Positions 55,170 through 64,000 of a stretch of DNA of 64,000 nt are shown here, one piece after another. The DNA lies in contig JADEXK010000006.1 in assembly GCA_015207155.1 (NCBI GenBank), positions 62,001-126,000 on the forward strand, in the 5' to 3' direction. A program made the translations under genes and the position numbers. This stretch comes from Nostocales cyanobacterium LEGE 11386 (GTDB lineage Bacteria > Cyanobacteriota > Cyanobacteriia > Cyanobacteriales > Nostocaceae). A model generated the notes under the pieces. It was not told the origin of the DNA. It worked only from the letters and a program-made list of their open reading frames with translations, and did no database searches. The stretch's first letter is position 1. Each line of letters opens with the position of its first letter.

Positions 55170-56651
55170 ATGCTGACATTACCTACAAATCTTCCTTCTT
55201 TGCCCGAAATCATTGATGGTTTGCCGAATATTTCTGGTTGGGAAACAGAGGTGCTTTCTGTAGTTAACCATGATGCGCCGGTATTTTTACCCTCAACGAA
55301 TATCCGGTTAGAAGACTTGAATGCTGTATTTGCGATCGCCTTACATATGCATCAGCCTACTATACCTGCTGGACATGATGGTGGACTGATCAGTCATCTG
55401 CAATATATGTTTGAGCATCCCCAGTTCGGGGATAATCATAATGCTGCACCTTTTGCCTATTGTTACAGCCGCATGGGTGACTTTATCCCCGAACTCGTTC
55501 ATCAAGGCTGTAACCCCCGTGTGATGTTGGATTACTCTGGTAATCTTTTGTGGGGACTCAGACAAATGGGACGAGATGATATTTTAGATAATCTCAAACG
55601 CATCACTTGCGATCGTACTTATCAACCTTATGTAGAATGGCTAGGAACAATGTGGGGTCATGCTGTAGTTCCTTCGACTCCCATACCAGATATTAAGTTA
55701 CATATCATCGCCTGGCAACATCACTTTGCCGCGATTTTTGGTTGGGAAGCATTGGCGCGAGTCAAAGGTTTTTCACCCCCAGAAATGCACCTACCAAATC
55801 ACCCTGATACTTTATTTGCATTTGTCAAAGCTCTCCAGGAATGTGGATATCGCTGGTTACTTGTGCAAGAACATTCTGTAGAAACAATTAACGGTCAACC
55901 TCTTACTCACAAACACTTACCTCACCGTCTTATTGCTCGTAATTCTCAAGGTGAAACAATTAGCATTACAGCCTTAATTAAAACCCAGGGTTCCGATACT
56001 AAATTAGTGGCTCAAATGCAGCCTTACTATGAAGCCAAAACTCTATCTAAACAACAAGTAGGCAATGTATTGATCCCCCCAATAGTGAGCCAAATTGGGG
56101 ATGGTGAAAATGGTGGTGTGATGATGAATGAATTTCCTAGTGCTTTTAAACAAGCATGGGGAGACATGGTGAATCAAGGAGGAGGCAAATCTGGTGTTGT
56201 TGGGGTGTGTGGTACAGAATATTTAGAATTAATCGCTGCTGCTGGTTGCCAAGCTGAAGACTATCCCACATGCCAGCCAGTAGGACAACATCAAATCTGG
56301 CAGCGAGTTTCACCCGAAAATTGCCAACCTGATACTGTAGAAAATACCATTCAAGAATTAAAACAAAATAACCCTAATTTTCACATGGATGGAGCATCAT
56401 GGACAAATCATATTAGTTGGGTAACAGGATATGAAAATGTGCTATCTCCCATGTATGAATTAAGCAGTTTATTTCACCAAAACATGAGTAAAGTATTGTT
56501 AACTAATTCCTCTGAATATCGCAATATACTTTTACATAACCTTTTGCTACAAACTAGTTGTTTTCGTTACTGGGGGCAAGGTTCTTGGACTGACTATGCG
56601 CGTAAAATTTACCAAAGTGGTGAAAACTTGCTGTCAACGAGATTCCACTGA
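55170..56651 (+). CDS. Glycoside hydrolase family 57 protein
   Basis: 493 residues. The GH57 start motif ALHMHQPTIPAGHDGG, MLDYSGNLLWGLRQMG, WLGTMWGHAVVPSTP and the nucleophile-region loop FSPPEMHLPNHPD place it in the family with alpha-amylase / 4-alpha-glucanotransferase-like members. IGDGENGGVMMNEFPSAFKQ carries the other acidic residues. Intracellular (no signal). Substrate is presumably an alpha-glucan, such as glycogen, in this organism. No other glycogen gene is adjacent. Confidence 0.82.
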   Translation: MLTLPTNLPSLPEIIDGLPNISGWETEVLSVVNHDAPVFLPSTNIRLEDLNAVFAIALHMHQPTIPAGHDGGLISHLQYMFEHPQFGDNHNAAPFAYCYSRMGDFIPELVHQGCNPRVMLDYSGNLLWGLRQMGRDDILDNLKRITCDRTYQPYVEWLGTMWGHAVVPSTPIPDIKLHIIAWQHHFAAIFGWEALARVKGFSPPEMHLPNHPDTLFAFVKALQECGYRWLLVQEHSVETINGQPLTHKHLPHRLIARNSQGETISITALIKTQGSDTKLVAQMQPYYEAKTLSKQQVGNVLIPPIVSQIGDGENGGVMMNEFPSAFKQAWGDMVNQGGGKSGVVGVCGTEYLELIAAAGCQAEDYPTCQPVGQHQIWQRVSPENCQPDTVENTIQELKQNNPNFHMDGASWTNHISWVTGYENVLSPMYELSSLFHQNMSKVLLTNSSEYRNILLHNLLLQTSCFRYWGQGSWTDYARKIYQSGENLLSTRFH

Positions 56652-56880
56652 GAGAAATATCATCAATTAGCGTGTTTCTAGCCATTTTCAATGGAGTTAA
56701 ATAAGTTTGTATTGCTAGTTACAACTAAAAAATACAATTAACTCAACTCCAGACAGACAGTATGGTCTAATATGTCTGTCTTCAGAACGGTTAAGCCTGA
56801 ATCTGTAATCGTTAAATTGTCCTTAGATAACAACACATAACAGTTGATGTTAATCGTTTTTAACTAAGGAGATTTTTAAT

Positions 56881-57717
56881 ATGGTTGAGAGCAGACAGGC
56901 TGTGAATAATCAGAGTGAAAATACTAATCGCACAATTACAGACCAAGCTTGTGTTGGTACAGCTAGCACGAATACAGGGACTGAAGTATCTAGTTCTGAA
57001 GAGGCTAACCGCACGACTACAGACCAATCTCGTATTGGTACAGCAAAAACTGGATCTCAATCCGATACTAGTCGCACCACAAACGGACGACAAGTTAATC
57101 CAGCATTAAGTAGAGCAATCATAGGTGGACTCATTGGTGGTACTTTGGGATCACTAGCTGGTGCTTTGGCTGGTAAAAGACTGGGTGAGGGATTTAACCA
57201 CACCATGAAAGGTGTCCAAGACGCAGCAAAAACTATAGGTCAAGGTCTTGGTCATACAGCCAAAGGTTTAGGAGATGTGGCAAAGAGTGTTGCTGAAGGT
57301 GCCAGCTACGCTGTGATTGGTGATAGGGATGCGTTAGACACAGTTCAGGGTGCGGCAGAAGGAGCTAGAGAAACCGCAGTCGGTGCAATGAACGCAGTAC
57401 AGAAGACAGCACAGGATATTAACCAAGCTGTACAAGATTCTGCTGAGAGGACAAAGGAAGCAGCAGAGAATACCAAACCATTTGAAAATACGGGTAAGCA
57501 GAATCAAGACCAGACAGTCGCAGACAATCAGCAAACTAAAAATGATGATGTCGGCATAGGTCAGCGAGATATTAGTACTCAGTCGATGTACATTTCAACT
57601 CCAGAGCGTACAGAAGGATATGTAGGCGAATCAACAAATTTTGTCAATGAGAGAATTTCAGTATCTTCTTTTGAAGATAATGCGATTGAAGAAGAGATTA
57701 ATCGGATTGATAGTTAA
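56881..57717 (+). CDS. Glycine-zipper membrane protein with 18-residue amphipathic repeats (paralogue 1)
   Basis: 278 residues, not recognised. The N-terminal 75 residues are Ser/Thr/Asn-rich and acidic, with a repeated EANRTTTDQSRIGTA-like segment. A glycine zipper (AIIGGLIGGTLGSLAGALAG) at about 78-98 can span or insert in a membrane. It is followed by 18-residue helical units KRLGEGFNHTMKGVQDAA, KTIGQGLGHTAKGLGDVA and KSVAEGASYAVIGDRDAL, then a longer alanine-rich helix (about 155-205) and a disordered acidic tail. AAGGAG lies 8 bases before ATG 56881. A paralogue follows in the same direction. LEA-like or lipid-surface-coating proteins look most similar in style. Confidence 0.75.
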   Translation: MVESRQAVNNQSENTNRTITDQACVGTASTNTGTEVSSSEEANRTTTDQSRIGTAKTGSQSDTSRTTNGRQVNPALSRAIIGGLIGGTLGSLAGALAGKRLGEGFNHTMKGVQDAAKTIGQGLGHTAKGLGDVAKSVAEGASYAVIGDRDALDTVQGAAEGARETAVGAMNAVQKTAQDINQAVQDSAERTKEAAENTKPFENTGKQNQDQTVADNQQTKNDDVGIGQRDISTQSMYISTPERTEGYVGESTNFVNERISVSSFEDNAIEEEINRIDS

Positions 57718-58074
57718 AATAAGCATAAATTTAAAGGTCATTAAAATTGGGAATTAACTATCTGGTAACAAATACAAATATTTCTTTAAATATGACCTTT
57801 TGATGCACCTTTTTTCAATCAAATTAATCTTCAATCATGAAGGAAGCGCGCATAAATAGGTTAACTATTTCTGTGCTCTTCCTAATGATTAGTTATATGA
57901 TGTCCGCCTACCCATAATCAACCCTGTTGTAGTAGGGACTGAAGTCCCTACAGACAAGACTAAAGTCCTGACTAGGAGCAAACATTTTTTATTTAGTTTG
58001 ATTAACCGGACATAATATTATCGGCTCTGTCCTCAAGTTACTTATTATTTCACACTTAAAATGAGGTAATGATA
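57718..58074. other. Gap between the two repeat proteins
   Basis: Noncoding. It includes the palindrome GTAGGGACT-GA-AGTCCCTAC (57932-57951) followed by a GACTAAAGTCCTGACTAGG variant. A GAGGT ribosome binding site precedes ATG 58075. Confidence 0.55.
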
Positions 58075-58671
58075 ATGAATGGCAACCAGCAGTTTTCCGA
58101 TCAAGTTACAGAAAATAGAAATAGTCAGGTAAATCAACCTGATAATAATAAAGTGGGTGTAAACTCAAATAATGAGTTTGCTAAAGTAGTATTTGGAACA
58201 GTTATTGGTGCTACTTTGGGCGCTGTAGCTGGAGCTTTGGCTATGAGAAATTCAGCCCAAAAAGTTAACGAAAGTATCAAAAGTGTAGGGAACGTAGTTA
58301 AGGGTGTAACTAATAATTTTAATTACACAGTAAAAGGTGTAGGAGATGCAATTAAGACTGTAGCTGAAGGCATTAACGATACTGTCAAAGATGTAAGTGA
58401 TGCCGTTAAGGGTACAGCTGTAGATGTTAACGACACTGTGAAAAATACCGTAGTTAGTGTCAAGGGTGCAGCTGTGGATGTTAACGATACTTTCACAAAT
58501 ACTGTGGATATTGTTAAGGGAGCAGACGAAGGGATTAAGGACACTATTAAAGGCACAGTTAATGTAGTAAAAAGTGCAGTTAAGGATGTTCCAACATCTA
58601 GTAGTCAGGATGTTAATCAACCTAACAATCAGACTACATATATTTTAGTTCCTGTGGACAAGCAAGATTGA
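58075..58671 (+). CDS. Glycine-zipper membrane protein with 18-residue amphipathic repeats (paralogue 2)
   Basis: 198 residues from ATG 58075 (another ATG sits two codons upstream; GAGGT suits 58075). After a polar N-terminus there is a glycine zipper, FGTVIGATLGAVAGALAM. From nt 58246 the protein is six consecutive 18-residue units, each beginning Lys/Arg: RNSAQKVNESIKSVGNVV, KGVTNNFNYTVKGVGDAI, KTVAEGINDTVKDVSDAV, KGTAVDVNDTVKNTVVSV, KGAAVDVNDTFTNTVDIV, KGADEGIKDTIKGTVNVV, then a partial seventh. Eighteen residues is exactly five alpha-helical turns, which would give one straight amphipathic face. The DNA is repeated with a 54-base period from 58408. Function unknown. It faces a convergent histidine kinase 72 bases away. 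Confidence 0.78.
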   Translation: MNGNQQFSDQVTENRNSQVNQPDNNKVGVNSNNEFAKVVFGTVIGATLGAVAGALAMRNSAQKVNESIKSVGNVVKGVTNNFNYTVKGVGDAIKTVAEGINDTVKDVSDAVKGTAVDVNDTVKNTVVSVKGAAVDVNDTFTNTVDIVKGADEGIKDTIKGTVNVVKSAVKDVPTSSSQDVNQPNNQTTYILVPVDKQD

Positions 58672-58743
58672 GTAAACCTCTGAAATAAATGCTGTTAAAA
58701 TTACTTTGACCGACTACTAGTGTATGAGTAAAGTATCCTTTAA

Positions 58744-60102
58744 TTACACTAAGGGCAATAATATTTCAAATTCAGTACCTACACCAAGTTGTGAACGAAA
58801 CTTTAACTGGCCACCATGTCTTGCCGTGATAATTCGATAACTCATCCCTAAACTAGTTTCTTTATCAGCCCATTTTTCCAAAGAAAAAAACTCTATAATT
58901 TGCTGTTGCGATTCTTGAGACATTCCTGGGCCATTATCAGCAATGCACACAGAAACCCAACGAGAATCTGGTGCATCAGGTTTGGTGGCTGCTAACGAAA
59001 TTACTGCTGTAGTAATTTTAATTTGTGGTTTAGCAGCAGTTGGAGGATAATTTTGCTGAAATTTTTGTCGCACAGCCTCATTTAGCAAAGCATCCACAGC
59101 TTGACTTAAAATGTTCATTAATACTTGGTTTAACTGCCCCATAAAGCAAGAAACTGGTGGCAGTTTACCGTAATGTTTAATTACTTCAATTTCTCCTTTT
59201 AAACGACTTTTGATTAGCAAGACAATACTATCTATACAGGCATGTAAGTCTATTGGTTTAGGATGAACTTCATCGATATGACAGAAGTTTTGTAAACTAG
59301 TGACCAGTTTTTTTAATCTTTCTGCACCAGTGCGAATGCTAGCAAGTGACTTTGATAAATCTTGTTCGAGAAAATCAAATTCAATTTCTTCTTTAATATG
59401 TTTAATTGCCTGAGAAGTATGAGGTAAATCTTGTTCGTAAGCAGCTATTAGCTTGAGTAAATCTTGACTGTAGTTAGAAATATAAGTTAAATTACCCCAA
59501 ATAAACCCCACTGGGTCTAAAATTTCGTGCGCTACCCCATCTACCAAACGCCCTAGACGTGCCATTTTATCATTTTGAATCATTTGGGCCTGGCTACGTT
59601 CATAGCGGACTTGAGTTTCTATACCCTGAATTTGCCAAGCAGCAATATTCAAGTCATGTATATCTAATAATCTGTAGGTATTAGCTGCTGTTTGCACTAC
59701 AATTGGTTCTGCCAAAAGTTCAGGCGATCGCCTCAATGTATGTTGTATCGCTGTCAAAATCGATGTTGTATCGGGAAGTAGCACTATAGCTGTACGTGCA
59801 TAGCTGTAAAGCACATCCAAACTTTTTTGGGTAAATAACTCCTGTCCATAAGGACGAACCAAAAATTCCAGCAGTCGCCGCCGCGAAATCATCCCCATGA
59901 ATTTGCCCTGTTCTAGTAAAATTGCTCCTGGTAGCAGTGGGTATTTTTCAAAAAAATTAGCAACTTCTGCACCAGTACAACTAATTTCTACCTGAAAGTT
60001 GTACATGGGTAGTTCTTGGAGTGTTGATTCTAAGCCGAGATCGCGATCGCTACCACCAGACAGAACTGGCTGTGAGATTAGGGAACTAAATTCTTGTGGC
60101 AC
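58744..60102 (-). CDS. Histidine kinase with N-terminal CBS-like input domain
   Basis: 452 residues. The N-terminal part (about 25-170) resembles a CBS-pair-like sensor (EVANFFEKYPLLPGAILLEQ, KFMGMISRRRLLEFL and LLDIHDLNIAAWQ). The kinase core follows: ARLGRLVDGVAHEILDPVGF supplies the phospho-His, NQVLMNILSQAVDAL the N-box, IADNGPGM and the G-box LGMSYRIITARHGG. The DHp motif is variant (HEILDPV where HEINNPL is common). Cytoplasmic; no response regulator is adjacent. It is convergent with the 18-residue-repeat genes. The signal is unknown, possibly a nucleotide bound by the CBS-like domain. Confidence 0.82.
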   Translation of the reverse strand: MPQEFSSLISQPVLSGGSDRDLGLESTLQELPMYNFQVEISCTGAEVANFFEKYPLLPGAILLEQGKFMGMISRRRLLEFLVRPYGQELFTQKSLDVLYSYARTAIVLLPDTTSILTAIQHTLRRSPELLAEPIVVQTAANTYRLLDIHDLNIAAWQIQGIETQVRYERSQAQMIQNDKMARLGRLVDGVAHEILDPVGFIWGNLTYISNYSQDLLKLIAAYEQDLPHTSQAIKHIKEEIEFDFLEQDLSKSLASIRTGAERLKKLVTSLQNFCHIDEVHPKPIDLHACIDSIVLLIKSRLKGEIEVIKHYGKLPPVSCFMGQLNQVLMNILSQAVDALLNEAVRQKFQQNYPPTAAKPQIKITTAVISLAATKPDAPDSRWVSVCIADNGPGMSQESQQQIIEFFSLEKWADKETSLGMSYRIITARHGGQLKFRSQLGVGTEFEILLPLV

Positions 60103-60827
60103 TAGAGACTCTAATATATAGAAAATCTGGTAAGTAATAAGCTAATATTTTATTCCCTGTCAGTATCTACTGAATTAGCAGATAGAAGTGATAGGGGACA
60201 AAACAAACAGCTTCAGAACTCATCAATTGATGAATCGTAGCAGAATTTGTAAATTGGAGAGCAGTTGCAGATACGTGATTTTACTTGATATTTAAGTCAT
60301 AGAAGCACTTTTTTGTGAAAATTTTCATTCTCATGTACTTATTTGTTCCTCCTTGGGCTTGCAGTTTGGCAGTTTTTATAGTAAAAAATCAACCAAAGCT
60401 CGTGTTTGATTTTGCCAAAAATAGTCAAAATCACGGTTGTTAGCAATCACCACCGATCCCCGAATGTTTAAAAACTATGAATCCTTTATGAAAATGCGTG
60501 GAAGATAACATCCTGACCGACTAGTTTACAGTAAGTATAAACATTAAGTAATTAAACGTCATGCAGCTAGCTCACTATTTCCCATAACTCGGAACAATTT
60601 CGGAAATTCAGCAATCTTAAGATTAGCCATCATCAGTAAATGCACACGGTTAAACATGACTATCGACAACTTGCTAGCGCTAGTAATCGCTGTAGCGTAA
60701 CTAGAAATCAAACACGAACTTACTGTTTAAATAAGGTTGAGTTACCCTGACATGCTTTTGATCCCCGTTCCGATAAAATGACAAGGCATAACCTAAAAAC
60801 TTTAAACCGCTTTTGACTGCGACACCC
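60103..60827. other. Long divergent intergenic region
   Basis: No gene or known repeat is identified. Several AT-rich segments could be promoters for the kinase (leftward) and the permease (rightward). AACTTGCTAGCGCTAGTAATCG near 60671 contains a small palindrome (CTAGCGCTAG). No Zur-like box is seen before the permease. Confidence 0.4.
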
Positions 60828-61883
60828 ATGAATCAACTGAACAATGGTTTCACTATATTTCTGAGTTTGCTAGTCGAGGCGATGCCATTTTTGCTGTTTG
60901 GTGTGTTATTTTCCAGTGTGCTGCTGATTTTTATCGATGAGCGCCAATTAGTAGCAAAAATGCCCAGAAATCCGGTACTGGGTGCTTTAGCAGGCAGTAT
61001 GATCGGCTTTCTGTTTCCGGTGTGTGAGTGCGGTAATGTCCCAGTAGCGCGGCGATTGCTGATGCAGGGAGTACCCACACCCGTGGCAATTGGTTTTTTA
61101 CTAGCAGCACCAACGATTAACCCCATTGTAATTTGGGCAACTTGGATAGCCTTTCGAGACCAGCCAGAAATAGTAGTTTTACGAGTGGTATTTTCTCTAT
61201 CAATTGCCGTAATTATCGGTTTTGTTTTTAGTTTTCAAAAAGATGTCAATCCGATTGTCCAACCAGTGATCGCCCGTTATCTGAAATTCAATCCCCCAGC
61301 CAATCCGGAAACAAAACGCCGTGGGAGACGTTACCCAGCACAGCAGGAAGCAACGGTATCCAGTGTGTTGAAATCAGGGACTTACATTTTAGGAGGCAAA
61401 GCAGGTATCCCCACGCGGCTAGATCCTAATTTTGTCCAAGCATCTATCCCAACCTCTACCCCCAGTAAATCTGTGGTAGATAAGCTACGTCTAGTTTTGG
61501 ATAATGTCATCCAGGAATTGCGGGAATTGGGAGGCGTAATGATTTTAGGCAGTGCGATCGCTGCTGCTGTGCAAGTATTTGCCCCCCGTGAATTAATCCT
61601 GAGTCTGGGTGCAGGACACGTTAGCTCAATTTTGGTCATGCTGCTATTAGCCGCAGTTGTCTCAATTTGTTCGACGGTCGATTCATTTTTTGCTCTATCT
61701 TTTGCCTCGACTTTTAGCTCTGGTTCTTTATTGGCCTTTTTAGTCTTTGGCCCAATGATTGACATTAAAAGTGTTGGTTTGATGTTATCTGTTTTTAGTC
61801 CCAGAACAATCTTTTACTTATTTGCTTTAGCAGCACAATTAACATTTTTGTTTACCCTGTTCATGAACTTATATGTGCTTTAA
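60828..61883 (+). CDS. YraQ/DUF318-type permease
   Basis: 351 residues with about eight membrane segments. FPVCECGNVPVARRLLMQG and AAPTINPIVIWATW are hallmark motifs of the DUF318 permease group (YraQ, ArsP-like), with Cys residues in the first. A soluble loop (about 150-215) separates the halves, and SICSTVDSFFALSFA is the matching C-half motif. The companion TIGR03943-type gene lies 66 bases downstream, as for B. subtilis ycgR-ycgQ, so a joint export or uptake function (zinc has been proposed for that pair through Zur control) is inferred. ATG 60828 is used; the frame could begin at a TTG 15 bases earlier. Confidence 0.82.
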   Translation: MNQLNNGFTIFLSLLVEAMPFLLFGVLFSSVLLIFIDERQLVAKMPRNPVLGALAGSMIGFLFPVCECGNVPVARRLLMQGVPTPVAIGFLLAAPTINPIVIWATWIAFRDQPEIVVLRVVFSLSIAVIIGFVFSFQKDVNPIVQPVIARYLKFNPPANPETKRRGRRYPAQQEATVSSVLKSGTYILGGKAGIPTRLDPNFVQASIPTSTPSKSVVDKLRLVLDNVIQELRELGGVMILGSAIAAAVQVFAPRELILSLGAGHVSSILVMLLLAAVVSICSTVDSFFALSFASTFSSGSLLAFLVFGPMIDIKSVGLMLSVFSPRTIFYLFALAAQLTFLFTLFMNLYVL

Positions 61884-61949
61884 TTTCAGTTGACAGTGAA
61901 CAGGTGACAGGGGATAGGTAAAGAAATTTTCCCAATAAGTAGCTGACGA

Positions 61950-62723
61950 ATGACTTCAATCCCAAATTCCAAATCTAAAATTCCCAATCTATTATTCCCC
62001 TGGCTAGATGCCCTAGCAATTACAACTTGGGGAATTTTGATGCTGCAATACTGGCTCACAGGCAAGTTATACTTATTGATTCACCCCAATTTCTTTGGGT
62101 TGGTGATTGTGTGTGGCATCGCCTTGCTAGTTATTGGCTCGTTAAAGATGCGAGAAATTTGGCGTCAACGCCGCCGTATGGTGACATCTAGCACCCAGCA
62201 TTTGAATTTATTTCCCCCTGGCTGGGGTAGTATCTTGTTGTTAGCCACAGCAATTCTGGGTTTGACGATTACACCCCGAGTTTTTGCCAGCGACAGCGCT
62301 ATTCAACTAGGTGTGAATGATTTATTAACCACCGGACGTGTCCAACCCCAATCCTTTCGAGCTTCTACTCGCCCAGAAGAGCGATCGCTAGTAGATTGGG
62401 TACGCACACTCAACGTCTATCCAGAACCAGACGCATACACAGGGCAAAAAGTCAAAGTTCAGGGATTTGTGATTCACCCACCAAATTTAGAAAGTGAATA
62501 TTTGTTCTTAGCGCGATTTGTTCTGACTTGTTGTGCAGCAGATGCATATCCTGTGGGATTACCAGTCAAACTAGCAGAAAATCAAAATCGCTATTCTCCT
62601 GATGTTTGGTTGGAAGTAGAAGGAGAAATGGTCACAGAAAATCTAGCAGGTAAACGCCAACTTACCATTGCTGCTAACTCCATGAAAGAAATTCCCCAAC
62701 CCCGAAATCCTTATAGTTATTAG
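61950..62723 (+). CDS. TIGR03943-type membrane protein (YcgQ-like partner of the permease)
   Basis: 257 residues. Two or three membrane segments in the first half (FWLDALAITTWGILMLQYW-like, PNFFGLVIVCGIALLVIGS and GWGSILLLATAILGLTI) are followed by a soluble region. KVKVQGFVIHPPNLESEYLF and ARFVLTCCAADAYPVGLPVK, with the paired Cys, are typical of this family. It follows the permease and precedes a partial membrane-anchored gene, so three genes probably form an operon. The molecular function is not established. Confidence 0.82.
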   Translation: MTSIPNSKSKIPNLLFPWLDALAITTWGILMLQYWLTGKLYLLIHPNFFGLVIVCGIALLVIGSLKMREIWRQRRRMVTSSTQHLNLFPPGWGSILLLATAILGLTITPRVFASDSAIQLGVNDLLTTGRVQPQSFRASTRPEERSLVDWVRTLNVYPEPDAYTGQKVKVQGFVIHPPNLESEYLFLARFVLTCCAADAYPVGLPVKLAENQNRYSPDVWLEVEGEMVTENLAGKRQLTIAANSMKEIPQPRNPYSY

Positions 62724-62764
62724 TAGTAACTAATAATTGATAACTGATAATTAATAACTGAAAA

Positions 62765-64000
62765 ATGACTACATCCAAAGCATTTATCCAACCACTAGAT
62801 CGTGCGGCGATCGCACTGATGTTGCTGCTGAGTCTGCTGATTGGATTTATCGTACTGCAAGGTGATGTGGTGACATCTCGTGTCCGGGATTTTACCTGGC
62901 AAAATCAACAAATTGGCGCAGAAGATATCTCTTTTAGCCTCACCTTTAGTCGCCCAATGGACATAAAGAGCGTAGAGGAGAATCTGAAAATTGAGCCGCC
63001 TTTAGCAGGTAAAATTAGTTGGGCAGGGCGGCGGATGGTTTATACACTGCTCACACCAGCACCCTATGGCACAAATTATGAAGTACAGTTGCAAAGCGCG
63101 AAAGATAGATTTTCGCAACCAGATGGGAAAAATCGGGTAATACAGCCCTTTAAAGGGAATTTCCAGACTCGCGATCGCGTCATTCTCTACATAGGAGCCG
63201 ATCCAGACAACCAAGGTCAGTTAGTTCTCTACAACTTAACCGAAGAGCAAAAGCAGATAATTACCCCCAAAGACCTGATTGTCATGGACTTTAAGCCATT
63301 TCCAGACGGGGGCAAAATTTTATTTTCTGCTCGCACCTCCAATAACCAAGACTTACTATCGGCGCAGTTGTACACGGTAACCACAGGCATTTCCGTACAG
63401 CCGGAAACCCCAGCAGAACCAGCAGGTAAAGTTGACCTGATTTTAGATAACAAAAAATATCAAAACCTCAAATTTGACTTATCGCCGGATGGAGAAACTA
63501 TTGTCGTTCAGCGAGGGAACAAAGCTAATCCTGGTGATTTTGGTCTATGGTTTATGCCAGCAACTAGTGACAGATCAGAAAAACCCACCCCTAAACGCCT
63601 GCAAAGCCAACCAGGGGGAGATTTTATGATCACTCCCGATAGTAAAGCCGTAGCGGTTGCCCAAGGTCAAGGGGCAGCCATCTTACCACTACAAAGTGAT
63701 GCCAGTAAACCCCTAGATTTTCTACCGCAATTTGGGCTAGTCCAGGCTTTCTCAAAAGACGGCTCCCAAGCAGCAATGGTAAAATTCAATACTGACTACA
63801 CACGAGATTTGTTTTTGGTGACTAACCAAGGCATCCAAAAACCTCTGCTAAAAACCACAGGCTCCATTCGCAACTGCCAATTTGACCCCGCTTCACCTAC
63901 CCTCTATTGCTTGCTAACACAGCTAGTCTCTAATGAAGAATATATAGAACAGCCTTATTTAGTGGCAATTGACCTGAAAACTGGAGAACAAAAACCCCTG
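62765..64000 (+). CDS. Membrane-anchored Big_5 / beta-propeller-like protein (partial, runs off window)
   Basis: 412 codons are open to the window end, without a stop, from ATG 62765. A single membrane segment (IALMLLLSLLIGFIVLQG, about 15-32) anchors an extracytoplasmic part. First comes an SbsA Ig-like (Big_5) segment (ISFSLTFSRPMDIKSVEENL and TPAPYGTNYEVQL). Then repeating sheet segments follow (LKFDLSPDGETIVVQRG, GDFMITPDSKAVAVAQGQG, FSKDGSQAAMVKF), like WD40/TolB-type blades. It starts 41 bases after the TIGR03943 gene, so it is likely co-transcribed. The C-terminus is outside the window. Confidence 0.8.
   Translation, partial: MTTSKAFIQPLDRAAIALMLLLSLLIGFIVLQGDVVTSRVRDFTWQNQQIGAEDISFSLTFSRPMDIKSVEENLKIEPPLAGKISWAGRRMVYTLLTPAPYGTNYEVQLQSAKDRFSQPDGKNRVIQPFKGNFQTRDRVILYIGADPDNQGQLVLYNLTEEQKQIITPKDLIVMDFKPFPDGGKILFSARTSNNQDLLSAQLYTVTTGISVQPETPAEPAGKVDLILDNKKYQNLKFDLSPDGETIVVQRGNKANPGDFGLWFMPATSDRSEKPTPKRLQSQPGGDFMITPDSKAVAVAQGQGAAILPLQSDASKPLDFLPQFGLVQAFSKDGSQAAMVKFNTDYTRDLFLVTNQGIQKPLLKTTGSIRNCQFDPASPTLYCLLTQLVSNEEYIEQPYLVAIDLKTGEQKPL

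Noticed and set aside
58252..58620. Long Ser/Ile/Tyr-rich frames antisense to the 18-residue-repeat gene
   Set aside because: They arise from the repetitive codons of the sense gene; no independent start or function.
1..64000. tRNA or rRNA genes
   Set aside because: No T-loop GGTTCGAATCC-type sequence with matching acceptor arms was found in the intergenic regions read.

Overview
The window comes from a filamentous, heterocyst-forming cyanobacterium (Nostoc/Anabaena type). The evidence is a heterocyst glycolipid (hgl) synthase cluster ending in a hetN-like gene, a XisH/XisI pair, cyanobacterial murG and menB, plant-type glycerate kinase, very frequent GCGATCGC (HIP1) octamers, and the heptameric and GC-rich intergenic repeats typical of Nostocales. 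No tRNA, rRNA, CRISPR array or intact insertion sequence was recognised.

Layout. 1-2.5 kb: a ParB-like protein fused to a degenerate methylase-like domain, then a small unknown gene. 2.7-18.3 kb: hglE-hglD-hglC-hglA-hglB, a megasynthase built like a polyunsaturated fatty acid (Pfa) synthase that should make the long hydroxylated chain of the heterocyst glycolipid layer. Its ketoreductase is split between HglE and HglD. HglC joins KS, chain-length-factor and AT domains. HglA is the PfaD-like enoyl reductase and HglB an ACP-thioester reductase that would release the chain. 19-20 kb: a HetN-like SDR without the ERGSGR patterning motif. 20-25 kb: multicopper oxidase, SDR, polyphosphate glucokinase, creatininase-family amidohydrolase. 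25-28.8 kb: a TetR repressor with a long palindromic operator facing a GST / flavin-oxidase-like / NTF2-like operon, then glycerate kinase.

28.9-42 kb: a two-gene phosphorelay (CHASE-PAS-LOV-PAS-GAF hybrid kinase plus REC-GGDEF) whose LOV domain keeps all photochemical residues; a CBS-domain membrane protein; a methyltransferase; a cobalamin-binding-type protein behind a structured leader; a second histidine kinase; and small exported proteins. 43-50.5 kb: M15 peptidase, MurG, an exported NTF2-like protein, an SDR-cytochrome P450 pair with an unusual P450 I-helix, a ZIP metal transporter, a VOC protein and an SDR. 51-57 kb: MiaE-like hydroxylase, VOC protein, XisI/XisH, a Cys-rich small protein, MenB, a GH57 protein.

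56.9-60.1 kb: two tandem paralogues combining a glycine-zipper membrane segment with 18-residue amphipathic repeats, facing a histidine kinase. This is the least explained module and my main candidate for something new. 60.8-64 kb: a YraQ/DUF318 permease, a TIGR03943-type partner and a partial membrane-anchored protein that runs off the window.

Functions are assigned from motifs read by eye. Domain boundaries are approximate unless a residue number is given.
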